Shown: positions 1-8,617 of the stretch, in pieces
Position numbering within the stretch: position 1 is the stretch's first letter
Layout of the letters: every line of letters starts with the position of its first letter
DNA from: Candidatus Dormiibacterota bacterium
GTDB taxonomy: Bacteria; Acidobacteriota; Polarisedimenticolia; Gp22-AA2
DNA: 64,000 bases
Assembly: GCA_035635555.1 (NCBI GenBank)
Contig: DASQAT010000028.1
Coordinates: 71,885 to 135,884 of the forward strand
Reading direction: 5' to 3'
Program-made: the position numbers and the translations under genes
The notes under the pieces: generated by a model
The model's input: only the letters and a program-made list of their open reading frames with translations
Told to the model about the DNA's origin: nothing
Database searches by the model: none

Positions 1-2172
1 GAGTCGATCGATCACGCCCGTCCCGAGGGATCGGTTCCTGCCGTACCCGGCGAAATAGCGCTTCACCGCGGCGTCGGAGTCCCCCTTCTGGCGCAGGGCG
101 TCGCCCATGGCGAGATAGACGCGCGCCGTGGTCTCATCGTCCCGGAGCTTCAGCGTCTCGGCGCCGGCCGACAGGACCCGGTCGTAGCGCCGGGTCAGGA
201 GAAGCGCCTCGATGAAGCCGAGACGCGCGTCGACGTCGCCGGCGGTCGACCCCAGGATCTCCTCGTATTTCGCGATGACGCGGTCCAGGAGCGGGGCGAT
301 CGCCTCGCCCCCTTGCGACAATTCCGCGAGGGCCCCCTTGTAGTCGCGGCGATCGAGGGAGAGGGTCGCCAGGAGAACGCACGCCTCCGCCGCCTCGGGA
401 CTGTTGCGATCGAAACGCATGAGCGCGCTCTTGATCTCCTCGGTGCGCTCCGGCACCGACTGCAGGAGGTCGCGGAAGATCGCACCCGCGGGCGCGACCT
501 GCCCCGCGAAGAACAGCGCCTCGCCAAGGGCGAAGCGGACTGCGTGGGGAAGGGCGCCCGTGGACTCGAGACCGCGCAGCACCTCGGCGACCCCCGCCGC
601 CTGATCCGTGGCGGTCTCCGCGAGCACCGAGAGATCTCTCAAGTATTCGGCCGCGAGCGCGGGATGGGCCGCGGCCACGTTCCGCAGGTGTCCGAGGGAC
701 TCCGGGAAGTGCTTCAGCTCGAGGCAGGCCTCCGCGGCGCCGATGCGGGCGCGCGGTGACTGCGGGTCCTCCTTGAGGATGGAGGCGAAGCGCGCCAGCG
801 CCTCTCCCGACGAGGCCGGTGCCATGAGCACCAGGTGGCGCAGGACGACGATCGCGCGGTCGCGCTCGCCGCTCTTGATGAGAACATCGGCCAGGAGAAG
901 GTGTGCCTCGGCGGAGGACGGGTCGGCGTCGAGGATCTTGATCAGCCGCGGCGACAGGAGGCTCTCCTCCTGCGGCGCCAGCTTGCGAGCCTTGCGCAGG
1001 CACTCCACGGCCTCGGTGGTCCGACCGTCCGCCATGTCGACATCGGCCAGGAGATGGAACACCCGTGCGCTCGCCGGCTCGGCCGAGGCGATGACCTCGA
1101 GCGGCACTCGGATCGCCGGCAGACCCTTCTCCTCGGCGATCGCCAGGAGGATCTCGACCGCGGCCTGGGGCTGTCCGCGGCGCGCCAGCGCCGAGGCGAG
1201 CAGAAGCCGCGCCTTCCCTCCCTTGTCCTTGTCGTCGGCGGCCAGGCTCTCGAGCGCGGGGACCACCTGATTGAGCAGGGCCGAAGCGTCGACGAGAGGG
1301 CGCATCGCCTCGATGGCCGCGTCGTTGTCGCCGGCCGCCAGGTGCGCCGTGACCAGGACCCAGCGCAGCCCGGTCTTCTCCCCCTTCTCATGGAGATATT
1401 CCTGCACCCTCTCGGCCACCGGCTTCCCGCCGCGCGCGTCGGTCTCGAGGACGACCGAGAACTGCTGCACCGCGTCATCCTCGCGTCCGGCGCGCAGGTG
1501 CAGGTCGCCGACGGCGCAGCGCAGCGCGGCGTTCTGGTAATCCCTGGCCAGGAGCGCCTCGAGGCGCTTCAGGACCCGGGGCAGCTCCTCCGGGTTGTTC
1601 TTGGCCACCAGCCGGTAGATGGTCGCCGCGGGATCGTACTCGCGCAGCGCCTCGTGGCAGAGCGCCAGGTAGTAGGCCGATTGCAGGGAGGTCTTCGCCA
1701 TCTTGGCGTCGGGGGCGCCCTTGCGCAGCCCCTCCCATTTGCCTTTGTGGCGCGGCAGGAAGGCGCGGATCTCTTCGGGCCGCATGCGCTCGAGCGCATC
1801 GAGCGCGCTCTTGAGATCGTCCTGGCGGATGAAGTGCTCGGCGACGGCGTCGAACAGCGGCGAAACGGTGGCGTGCTTCGCCCGCAGCTCCTCGATCATC
1901 TCCGTGGCGCGCTGGTAGGCGCGCGGGTGACGGCGCAGGACGGAGCGCAGGGCCTCGGCCGCATCGCCGCCGCGGTTGGCCAGCACCAGGTAGCGGCACA
2001 GGTCGAACAGGACGTCGACGTTCTCCGGGGAGTCGTGGCGGGCCTCCTGGAGGATCTCGATCGCCTTGTCGATCTGCCCCTTGGAGAAGCACTTGAGCGC
2101 CCGCGACACGGCGCGGTGCTCGGCGCTCTGGGTGAGGTCCTTGACTAGGTCCTTGAGTCCGTTGAAATCCAT
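1..2172 (-). CDS. TPR-repeat protein, 3' end beyond the window
   Basis: The minus-strand frame is open from an ATG at 2172 to the window edge, giving the first 724 residues with no stop. It begins MDFNGLKDLVKDLTQS and is built of helical pairs with the Ala/Leu/Gly/Tyr spacing of tetratricopeptide repeats (for example a helix ending in DKAIEILQEA, then a partner helix rich in Leu and Arg). No signal peptide or membrane segment is seen at the N-terminus, so a cytoplasmic scaffold or protein-interaction role is inferred. The frame was chosen because its residues stay TPR-like at both ends and in the middle (about 1021-1080), while the other open minus-strand frames are Arg/Pro/Gly-rich noise. 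It is divergent from the CBS gene. No function beyond TPR can be read from what is visible. Confidence 0.8.
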   Translation of the reverse strand, partial: MDFNGLKDLVKDLTQSAEHRAVSRALKCFSKGQIDKAIEILQEARHDSPENVDVLFDLCRYLVLANRGGDAAEALRSVLRRHPRAYQRATEMIEELRAKHATVSPLFDAVAEHFIRQDDLKSALDALERMRPEEIRAFLPRHKGKWEGLRKGAPDAKMAKTSLQSAYYLALCHEALREYDPAATIYRLVAKNNPEELPRVLKRLEALLARDYQNAALRCAVGDLHLRAGREDDAVQQFSVVLETDARGGKPVAERVQEYLHEKGEKTGLRWVLVTAHLAAGDNDAAIEAMRPLVDASALLNQVVPALESLAADDKDKGGKARLLLASALARRGQPQAAVEILLAIAEEKGLPAIRVPLEVIASAEPASARVFHLLADVDMADGRTTEAVECLRKARKLAPQEESLLSPRLIKILDADPSSAEAHLLLADVLIKSGERDRAIVVLRHLVLMAPASSGEALARFASILKEDPQSPRARIGAAEACLELKHFPESLGHLRNVAAAHPALAAEYLRDLSVLAETATDQAAGVAEVLRGLESTGALPHAVRFALGEALFFAGQVAPAGAIFRDLLQSVPERTEEIKSALMRFDRNSPEAAEACVLLATLSLDRRDYKGALAELSQGGEAIAPLLDRVIAKYEEILGSTAGDVDARLGFIEALLLTRRYDRVLSAGAETLKLRDDETTARVYLAMGDALRQKGDSDAAVKRYFAGYGRNRSLGTGVIDRL

Positions 2173-2389
2173 CCCGGCCTGCGCCACACAAAAGCACCCG
2201 GGCCCACGTGCCCTGTGCCTCTCTGCAATATAGGTTTAGGAGGGGCCAGCGCCACCCCGGACGGGGGGCCGGCCGGCGGGCTCGACGCGAACACGCCCGC
2301 CGACCTTGACGCGAGGCCGGCGATCGTCAATGATCCGCGCCCGGCGGGCGTTTCTGACGCCGCGGCGGTGGCCGATCCACGAGGAGAGC

Positions 2390-2848
2390 ATGCGCGCAAC
2401 CGACTTCATGACACGAGACGTGGCGACCGTGACCCCCGAAACTCTGATCGAGGATCTGTGCGACCTGTTCCGCGAGCGCCGCATCACCGGGGCGCCCGTC
2501 GTGGATCAAGGAGGACGACTCGTCGGCATCGTCTCGAAGGACGACGTCCTTTTCCGAGGACGGGGTGTCGTGACGGAGGCGCGTCAAACCCCTGACATCC
2601 GCTCCCTGTTCAGCTCCGGGTTCGTCGGCTTCGACCAGGGGAGGAACGGGCCGGCGACCGTCGGCCAAATCATGACGCGCGACGTGCTGAGCGCTCCGGA
2701 GGAATCCACGGTCGACGATCTCTGCCGTCTCATGTGGGAGCATCGAATTCACCGGGTCCCGATCGTCCGCGGATCCCTCCTCGTGGGAATCGTGAGCGCC
2801 CTCGACGTATGCAGAGCGGTGATGAGCGGAGCTCTCGCCGCGCCCTGA
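2390..2848 (+). CDS. CBS-domain pair protein
   Basis: A 152-residue protein made of two CBS motifs: residues about 1-60 (MTRDVATVTPETLIEDLCDL, then GAPVVDQGGRLVGIVSKDD) and about 92-150 (IMTRDVLSAPEESTVDDLC, then HRVPIVRGSLLVGIVSALD). CBS pairs bind adenosyl ligands such as AMP, ATP or SAM and usually regulate another protein; no effector domain is attached here. The ATG at 2390 was chosen because GAGGAG lies at 2381-2386 and the protein then starts directly with the first CBS helix. A longer in-frame start at 2306 would add a basic, unrelated-looking extension. It stands alone between the divergent TPR gene and the subtilase. Confidence 0.85.
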   Translation: MRATDFMTRDVATVTPETLIEDLCDLFRERRITGAPVVDQGGRLVGIVSKDDVLFRGRGVVTEARQTPDIRSLFSSGFVGFDQGRNGPATVGQIMTRDVLSAPEESTVDDLCRLMWEHRIHRVPIVRGSLLVGIVSALDVCRAVMSGALAAP

Positions 2849-3143
2849 TCAGAGTGCTGAATCTGGACAGGCGTGTTCAGATCTCTTCCCAACCTCTAAC
2901 CCTCTGAGCCTCCAACCCTAACGGCAGCGAGTGCGCGGGTCGTCCCGATCCGCGTCGCCGCCCTGGACATTCGCGCCTTTTTGAACACGCCTATGCGTGT
3001 TCCAGGCGCGCACTCCAAAAGCCTTGTCCATCAAGCGGTTCACGCGATGAGTTACCGAATCGTGCCTGGCAGGGAGGTTGCTCTCTGGTGAAGCGCCGAT
3101 GGCTCTAGGCCTACGGCGGGGCACACGGTCTCGAGGGGTCAAC
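2849..3143. other. Intergenic stretch with inverted repeat
   Basis: These 295 bases between the CBS gene and the subtilase hold no convincing gene. The one clear element is a perfect 8-bp inverted repeat, GAACACGC at 2983-2990 and GCGTGTTC at 2995-3002, separated by CTAT. The same half-site GCGTGTTC also occurs at 2871-2878. This could be an operator for a dimeric regulator or a weak hairpin. No T-run follows, so it is not an intrinsic terminator. No good -35/-10 pair was found for the subtilase. Confidence 0.4.
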
Positions 3144-4868
3144 ATGCATCCGACGCGTGGAACGGTGAACGGGCTGAGACAAGTGCTGGCGGGTTGCGCC
3201 ATCCTGGCCCTGCTCTTCCTCGCGGCTCCGGCCGCGCAGAGCGGACAGGGCGGCGCCAAGCTGTCGCGCGACGTGGAGGAGAAGATCCACGCGGCGCGCG
3301 CCGACGATCTGCTCTCCGTGATCGTGCAGACGGTGGGCGAGCCGAGCGCCGCGCACTTCTCCCGCCTGCACGGCCGGGGTGGCGCGGTGAAGGCGCGTCA
3401 CGAGGCCCTGCGCGGCTACTCGGCCAGAGTCCCGGCGTCGCAGCTGGAGGCGCTCGCCGACGACCCCGAGGTCGCCCACATCTCTTTCGACTCGCCGGTC
3501 AAGGCGCATCTCGACGTCGCGTACAAGGTGGTCAAGGCGGACCAGGCGTTCGTCAACTCCGGCGGTCTCGACGGCCGGGGTGTCGGCGTGGCGGTGATCG
3601 ACACCGGCGTCGCGCTGCACCGTGACCTGATGCGGGCCAAGGCGTCCCAGGTCATGGAGGTCGAGGTGGTGGGGCACGAGGCGGGCCTGGCCGACTACTA
3701 CGGTCACGGAACGCACGTCGCCGGCATCATCGCCGGCAACGGCTCCGCCTCGAGCGACAAGCTGTCGTTCCGCACCTTCAAGGGGTTTGCGCCGGGGGCC
3801 CAGATCATCTCCCTCCGGGCGCTGTACCCGGACGGTACGGGGTACACCTCCGACATCCTGACGGCGATCGACTGGGCCATCCGGTTCCAGGCGCAGTTCA
3901 ACATCCGCGTCCTGAACCTGTCGCTCGGGCACCCGGTGTACGAGTCGTACCGGACCGATCCGCTCTGCCTGGCGATCCGCAAGGCGTACGACAGCGGCAT
4001 CCTGGTGATCGTCGCGGCCGGCAACGACGGCGGAGTCGGCAGCGGCTTCGGGACGATCACGACCCCCGGCAACGAGCCGACCGCGATCACCGTGGGCGCC
4101 ATGGACGACGGCAACACGGTCACGACGACCGACGACGTCCTGGCCTGGTATTCGTCGAAGGGGCCGACGCTCGTCGACTATGTGGTCAAGCCGGATGTCG
4201 TCGCTCCGGGGACGGCCATCGTGTCGCTGCGGGACAACGGCTCCTACCTGGACACCAGCTATCACCAGCTGACGCTGAAGATCGGCGACTACAAGACCGA
4301 CCCCTCGAACTCCCAGCGGGACGGCGACTACTACGAGCTGTCGGGGACCTCGATGGCCGCGCCGATGGTGTCGGCGACCGCCGCCCTGCTGTTCCAGAAG
4401 GACCCGTCCCTGAACCCCGCGACCGTGAAGGCGCGGATCATGAAGTCGTCCGTCAAGGACGACCGCCTGGTGTTCGAGACCGGCGCCGGATACCTGGACG
4501 TCGACGCCGCCCTGCAGGCCAACGGCTCGACGAAGGACGCGCCGTCGCCCAAGGCGATGCTGGCCTCGGACGGCTACATCTATGTCGAGGACACGGGGCT
4601 CATCTGGGGCGGCGACTTCACGATGGGGGGCATCTGGGGCAACCGCGGAAAGGCCAATTGCGTCGGCATCGACATGACGGACGTGCCCCCGGCCATCACC
4701 TCGTCGTTCGGAAGCGTCTGGGGCGGCAAAGCGGCGCCCAAGTCGATCGTCGACAACACCCTGATCACCAGCAGCGGTCTCATCTGGGGCGGCGAAAGGT
4801 GCCTGCTCGACTCGACGCTGGGCATGGTCGACAACATGGGCGGTGTCTGGGGCGGCAACAAGCGGTAG
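3144..4868 (+). CDS. Secreted S8 (subtilisin-family) serine peptidase with WGG-repeat tail
   Basis: A 574-residue extracellular serine endopeptidase. The N-terminus is a Sec signal peptide (basic start, hydrophobic LAGCAILALLFLAAPAA, then AQS). A propeptide-like I9 region follows (about 45-125, with IVQTVGEPSAAHF). The S8 catalytic domain contains all three triad residues: Asp153 in AVIDTG, His188 in GHGTHVAG and Ser403 in SGTSMAAP, so it should be active. The last 90 residues (nt about 4594-4865) are unusual, with five spaced copies of a [G/S]-x-[I/V]-W-G motif (GLIWGG, GGIWG, SVWGG, GLIWGG, GVWGG). The ATG at 3144 is preferred because the signal peptide starts there and GAGG precedes it. 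A frame opening at 3078 adds only a basic leader. The membrane-protein gene follows 15 bases later, probably in the same operon. Confidence 0.9.
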   Translation: MHPTRGTVNGLRQVLAGCAILALLFLAAPAAQSGQGGAKLSRDVEEKIHAARADDLLSVIVQTVGEPSAAHFSRLHGRGGAVKARHEALRGYSARVPASQLEALADDPEVAHISFDSPVKAHLDVAYKVVKADQAFVNSGGLDGRGVGVAVIDTGVALHRDLMRAKASQVMEVEVVGHEAGLADYYGHGTHVAGIIAGNGSASSDKLSFRTFKGFAPGAQIISLRALYPDGTGYTSDILTAIDWAIRFQAQFNIRVLNLSLGHPVYESYRTDPLCLAIRKAYDSGILVIVAAGNDGGVGSGFGTITTPGNEPTAITVGAMDDGNTVTTTDDVLAWYSSKGPTLVDYVVKPDVVAPGTAIVSLRDNGSYLDTSYHQLTLKIGDYKTDPSNSQRDGDYYELSGTSMAAPMVSATAALLFQKDPSLNPATVKARIMKSSVKDDRLVFETGAGYLDVDAALQANGSTKDAPSPKAMLASDGYIYVEDTGLIWGGDFTMGGIWGNRGKANCVGIDMTDVPPAITSSFGSVWGGKAAPKSIVDNTLITSSGLIWGGERCLLDSTLGMVDNMGGVWGGNKR

Positions 4869-4883
4869 TCGGCGGAGCGGAAC

Positions 4884-5564
4884 ATGAGCCTGTTTCTCGC
4901 AACGGTCCTGAGTCTCGGCGGGTTCGCGGCCCTGGAAGGGCTGACGCACGGCCCGCTCAACCTGAGCGCCGACTACCTGCTGCTCCTCGTGTTCGCGTGC
5001 GTGGCCGCGCCCCACACGCTCAACCTGGGGCACAACGCCCGCATCTCCACCCTGCAGCCGTTCCTCCTCGGCGCCATCGTCCTGTTCGGGGTCAGGGAAT
5101 CGATGCTCCTGGCGGCGGTCAGCATGACCTACTTCTGGATCGTCGGCCGCCCGCGCCTGCAGCTGCACAAGGGGCTGTTCAACCTCTGCAATTTCGTGCT
5201 GGCGGCCTGGCTGGGGGGGCACGCGTACCGGCTCGCCGGGGGCCGGACGGGTGACGTGACCTCGCCGGAATCGCTGGTCGCGCTGCTGCTGTGCGTCCTG
5301 ACCTTCTTCGTCGTGAACACCGCTCTGGTGTCGGTCGCGGTGGGGCTGGAGCAGAAGGTCGATCCGTTCAGGGTCTGGTACGAGAAGTACTCGTGGACCA
5401 TCAACAGCCAGCTGGCCGGAGGCTCGCTGGTGATCCTGATCGGCATGCTGCGGCAGCACTACGGACTCGTCGTCTTCTTCCTGCTGGTGCCCTTCTGCAT
5501 CATGAGCTATCACTTCTACAAGGCTTATTTCCCGAGGGCCGTCCAGAGGGCCCACAAGACCTAG
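4884..5564 (+). CDS. Polytopic integral membrane protein, unknown function
   Basis: 226 residues with about six hydrophobic segments, at roughly residues 3-20, 28-45, 52-70, 88-105, 125-145 and 175-200, and a basic C-terminus. The layout (short helices with conserved-looking polar residues such as HNARISTLQPFLLGA, and KYSWTINSQLAGG between helices) resembles the membrane sensor modules (MASE-like) found in front of HD-GYP and GGDEF domains, but no signalling domain is attached. It starts 15 bases after the subtilase stop with CGGAG upstream and is followed by a strong terminator, so subtilase and membrane protein form a two-gene unit. I do not recognise a named family. Confidence 0.75.
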   Translation: MSLFLATVLSLGGFAALEGLTHGPLNLSADYLLLLVFACVAAPHTLNLGHNARISTLQPFLLGAIVLFGVRESMLLAAVSMTYFWIVGRPRLQLHKGLFNLCNFVLAAWLGGHAYRLAGGRTGDVTSPESLVALLLCVLTFFVVNTALVSVAVGLEQKVDPFRVWYEKYSWTINSQLAGGSLVILIGMLRQHYGLVVFFLLVPFCIMSYHFYKAYFPRAVQRAHKT

Positions 5565-5590
5565 TCGAGCTGGTGCATCTCATGCACCCG

Positions 5591-5627
5591 ACGGCCGCGC
5601 CGAACCCTCCCCGGCGCGGCCGTTTTC
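5591..5627 (+). terminator. Rho-independent terminator after the subtilase/membrane-protein pair
   Basis: A perfect 12-bp inverted repeat, ACGGCCGCGCCG at 5591-5602 and CGGCGCGGCCGT at 5612-5623, has a 9-base loop and is followed by TTT. The stem is almost all G/C. It lies 26 bases past the stop codon at 5564. Confidence 0.85.
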
Positions 5628-5650
5628 ATTGAAAAGGCCCGGGTTAGCCC

Positions 5651-5678
5651 TTGCGCGTCCCGGTCCGAAGCCTATCAT
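5651..5678 (+). promoter_or_regulatory. Putative sigma70 promoter for GAF protein and kinase
   Basis: TTGCGC (5651-5656), a 16-base spacer and TATCAT (5673-5678). It lies directly after the preceding terminator, where a new transcript must start. The predicted start of transcription near 5685 argues that translation begins downstream, at TTG 5738 or ATG 5780. Confidence 0.35.
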
Positions 5679-5737
5679 CTTATATGCGGCCGAAAGGGCG
5701 GCGACCGCGGGCAAGGGTGTGCGGCCGGGGGACGACT

Positions 5738-6256
5738 TTGGCGGGGAAGAAGCAGACCAGGGACACCGGCGGCGGGGAGATGTGCCGGACGCTCGATCGC
5801 ATCACGGACTCCGGCGCGCCGCTGGAGCAGGTGCTGCGGCGGGCGGTCGAAGAGCTGCACGCCTCCAATCCCCGTTTCCACTGGACCGGCATCTACGAGC
5901 TGTTTCCCGACAATGTGCTCCGCCTGGGGCCCTTCATCGGTGCTCCCACCGATCATGTGTTCATCGCGGTCGGCCAGGGCGTCTGCGGCCTGGCGGTGGC
6001 GGAGGAGCGCAACATCAACGTCCCGGACGTCAGCAAGGCCCCCAACTACCTGGCGTGCTCGGCGGCGACGCGCTCCGAGCTCGTGGTGCTCGTCCGCAAG
6101 GGCAGGATGATCTACGCCCAGATCGACATCGACAGCCACGAGCTCGACGCGTTCGACCCCGACAGTGTCAGTCAGGTGGAGAGGGTGGCCGAGTGTCTCG
6201 CCCGCGCCTACGCCCGGCACTCACAGCGGGCGGGCCGTCGAGGAGCGCGTGGCTGA
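5738..6256 (+). CDS. GAF-domain protein, free methionine-R-sulfoxide reductase-like
   Basis: A 172-residue single GAF domain. It matches the fRMsr (YebR/MsrC) family, which reduces free Met-(R)-sulfoxide: a WTGIYEL core, LRLGPFIGAP, then VGQGVCGLA and the conserved PNYLACSAATRSELVVL. The two cysteines C83 and C107 are 24 residues apart, as are Cys94 and Cys118 of the E. coli enzyme as I recall it. The third (Cys84 there) is His73 here, so either a different resolving thiol is used or the domain now works as a sensor. The TTG start at 5738 has GGGGGA upstream. ATG 5684 lies at the putative transcription start, and ATG 5780 is also possible with its Shine-Dalgarno almost touching. The 3' end overlaps the kinase gene by 8 bases (GTGGCTGA), so the pair is translationally coupled. 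Confidence 0.75.
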   Translation: MAGKKQTRDTGGGEMCRTLDRITDSGAPLEQVLRRAVEELHASNPRFHWTGIYELFPDNVLRLGPFIGAPTDHVFIAVGQGVCGLAVAEERNINVPDVSKAPNYLACSAATRSELVVLVRKGRMIYAQIDIDSHELDAFDPDSVSQVERVAECLARAYARHSQRAGRRGARG

Positions 6257-8270
6257 CCGCAGCGAGACCTCCCCGCAGCAGAAGCTCGAGGACTACGAGC
6301 GCCGCTTCCGCCTCATGGACGAGCAGATGCGCGTCCTCGAGCAGGAGCGTCAGAAGCTGTCCGCCGTGGTCAACCACACCGACGCCGGCTTCCTGGTGTT
6401 CGACGCGGCTCTCGGAGTGAGCTGGGCGAACAACATCTTCGCCAACCGATTCTGCCCCGGCACGAGCGCCGCGGCGCTCCTGGGCGCCAAGTGCCATCAA
6501 GTCTTGTGCGGCCGCGCGCTGCCGTGCGATACGTGTCCGGCGGCCCGGCCGTTCCGATCGGGGATCGTGGCGCACCAGGAGATGCGGCTGTCGATCCACG
6601 ATCAGAGCCGCCACATCTACGCCACCGCCATGCCGATCAAGTCTCTCGCCGGCAGGGTCGAGCAGACGATCCTCATGGTCCAGGACCTGACGGATCTGAA
6701 CGTCCTGCGCCAGTCGAAGCAGGCGCTGGAGACGAGCGAGGCGCGCTTTCGAGCGATCTTCGAGCAGGCGCGGCTGGGCATGGCCACCGCCACTCCCGAG
6801 GGGCAGTATCTTCAAGTCAACCCGGCCCTCTGCCGTTTCCTGGGGTACGAGCGCGACGAGCTCATGAAGATGACGGTGTTCGACGTGACCCACACCGAGG
6901 ATCGGGCCAGGACCCGGCTGGCCATGGACGAGAGCCTGGCCGGCAGCCGGCCGCTGGAGATGGAGAAGCGCTACTTGCGCAAGGACGGCACGACCGCGTG
7001 GGGTTACCTCACCGCCGCCTGGCTCCGGGACTCGGCGGGCCGCCCGGAGTTCGCCGTCGTTCTGGTGCAGGACATAGACGAGCGCCGGCGCGTGCAGGAG
7101 TCGCTGCGTCTGAGCGAAGAGCAGCTCCAGCAGGCCCAGAAGATGGAGGCGATCGGCCGCCTGGCGGGCGGCGTGGCGCACGACTTCAACAATCTCCTGA
7201 CGGTGATCAACGGCCGTTGCCGGCTCCTCCTGGGCGCCCTGGAAAAAACTCCCCTGCGCGAGGAGATCGAGGTGATCTCGCAGGCGGGCGAGCAGGCGGT
7301 GTCGCTCACGCGCCAGCTCCTCGCCTTCAGCCGGCGGCAGGCCGCCGAGCCCCGGGTCGTCGATCTGAACACGGTGGTCTCCGACATGGACTCGATGCTC
7401 AAGCGCCTGATCGGCGAGGACCTCGACCTGGAGATCCGGCTGAAGACGGAGCCCGGCAACGTGCGGGCGGACCCCGGGCAGCTCGAGCAGGTGATCATGA
7501 ACCTGGCGGTCAACGCGCGCGACGCCATGCCGAGCGGAGGGCGGCTGGCGATCGAGACGGCCAACGCCGAGCTCGATCGCCCGATCGAGTCACCCGTCGG
7601 GCACCTCGACCCGGGCCGGTACGTCACGCTGTCGATCAGGGACAGCGGCACCGGCATGGACGAGGGGGTGCGGTCGCACCTGTTCGAGCCTTTCTTCACG
7701 ACCAAGGAGAAGGGGAAGGGGACCGGCCTGGGTCTGCCGACGGTCCTGTCGATCGTCAAGCAGGCGTCGGGGCACATCGCCGTCGAGAGCGAGCCGGGGA
7801 AGGGGAGCTGCTTCACGATCTATCTGCCGTGGGTCGAGGACGCGGTGCAGGTGGAGCCGCAGGAGGGCCCGGCGCGCGTCCACGCGCGCGGAACGGAAAC
7901 CATCCTGGTGGTCGAGGACGAGACCACCGTGCGCGAGCTGGCCCGCGAGCTCCTGGAGCTGAACGGCTACACGGTGCTGGAGGCGACGCACGGGCAGGAG
8001 GCCCTGCGCATCTGCCGCACGCACGATGGGCCGATCCATCTCATGCTGACCGACGTCGTCATGCCCCACATGAACGGGCACGAGCTGGCGGAGACACTGG
8101 CCCCGTTGCGTCCCGGAATGAAGATCCTCTACATGTCCGGCTACGGCGAGGATTCGGGCGTGGTGCGCCCGATACTCCTGTCGAAGGCGTCCTTCCTGCG
8201 CAAGCCGTTCACGCCCGACGCCCTGGCCGAGATGGTGCGGGCCCTGCTCGGCGCTCCGTCCCCGAACTGA
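6249..8270 (+). CDS. PAS-PAS hybrid sensor histidine kinase with C-terminal receiver
   Basis: A 673-residue soluble hybrid kinase. Order: a short coiled coil (about 10-35); PAS1 (about 36-150) containing a Cys-rich stretch, CHQVLCGRALPCDTC; PAS2 plus PAC (about 160-290); HisKA with phospho-acceptor His311 in GGVAHDFNNLL; HATPase with N box NLAVNARDAMPSGG, G1 DSGTGMD and the box EPFFTTKEKGKGTGLGL; and a receiver (about 550-672) with phospho-Asp602 in LTDVVMPHMNG and Lys in LRKPF. There is no membrane segment, so it senses a cytoplasmic or redox signal. The four PAS1 cysteines could bind metal or sense redox state. GTG 6249 follows AGGAG and overlaps the GAF gene stop, suggesting the GAF protein is its partner. 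No separate response regulator is adjacent. Confidence 0.9.
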   Translation: MADRSETSPQQKLEDYERRFRLMDEQMRVLEQERQKLSAVVNHTDAGFLVFDAALGVSWANNIFANRFCPGTSAAALLGAKCHQVLCGRALPCDTCPAARPFRSGIVAHQEMRLSIHDQSRHIYATAMPIKSLAGRVEQTILMVQDLTDLNVLRQSKQALETSEARFRAIFEQARLGMATATPEGQYLQVNPALCRFLGYERDELMKMTVFDVTHTEDRARTRLAMDESLAGSRPLEMEKRYLRKDGTTAWGYLTAAWLRDSAGRPEFAVVLVQDIDERRRVQESLRLSEEQLQQAQKMEAIGRLAGGVAHDFNNLLTVINGRCRLLLGALEKTPLREEIEVISQAGEQAVSLTRQLLAFSRRQAAEPRVVDLNTVVSDMDSMLKRLIGEDLDLEIRLKTEPGNVRADPGQLEQVIMNLAVNARDAMPSGGRLAIETANAELDRPIESPVGHLDPGRYVTLSIRDSGTGMDEGVRSHLFEPFFTTKEKGKGTGLGLPTVLSIVKQASGHIAVESEPGKGSCFTIYLPWVEDAVQVEPQEGPARVHARGTETILVVEDETTVRELARELLELNGYTVLEATHGQEALRICRTHDGPIHLMLTDVVMPHMNGHELAETLAPLRPGMKILYMSGYGEDSGVVRPILLSKASFLRKPFTPDALAEMVRALLGAPSPN

Positions 8271-8285
8271 CCCGGGAACGACCCC

Positions 8286-8558
8286 TCAGCACGAGCTCCC
8301 CAGACAGTACCCGTGATAGATCGTGCAGTGCAGCTGATACGGTGCGACCTTGGCGCACACGATGTTGTGCCGCGAGCCGCCGGCGCAGTCCTTCATCTCG
8401 CAGGACGTGGCCGCCTGCGTCTGCCCGGCCAGCGCGTCGGACAGCGCGGACAGGTACGGGCTGCGCTGCGGAGCCTGCGTCCCGAGCGCGAGTTGCAGGA
8501 CACCGAACACGGTTACCAGGATCAGGAGTCGGACGACCCATCGGGAAGGTCTGCGCAT
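8286..8558 (-). CDS. Small secreted cysteine-rich protein, unknown
   Basis: A 90-residue protein convergent with the kinase. It has a basic N-terminus (MRRPSRW), one hydrophobic signal segment (LLILVTVFGVLQLALG) and a mature part of about 60 residues with six cysteines (SCEMKDC, VC, HC, YC, SSC end). The even number suggests three disulfides in the periplasm or outside the cell. The minus-strand AAGGAG lies 8 bases upstream of the ATG, strong support for translation. The family is not recognised. The C-terminal motif YHGYCLGSSC is distinctive. Confidence 0.65.
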   Translation of the reverse strand: MRRPSRWVVRLLILVTVFGVLQLALGTQAPQRSPYLSALSDALAGQTQAATSCEMKDCAGGSRHNIVCAKVAPYQLHCTIYHGYCLGSSC

Positions 8559-8617
8559 GGCGTGATCTCCTTGTGCGATGCCCGGCAGACTAGCGCCCGT
8601 CCACGCCGCCTGTCAAC

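Noticed and set aside
3078-3143. Upstream start for the subtilase at 3078
   Set aside because: It adds a basic non-signal leader before the obvious signal peptide; ATG 3144 has GAGG ahead and starts the signal peptide directly.
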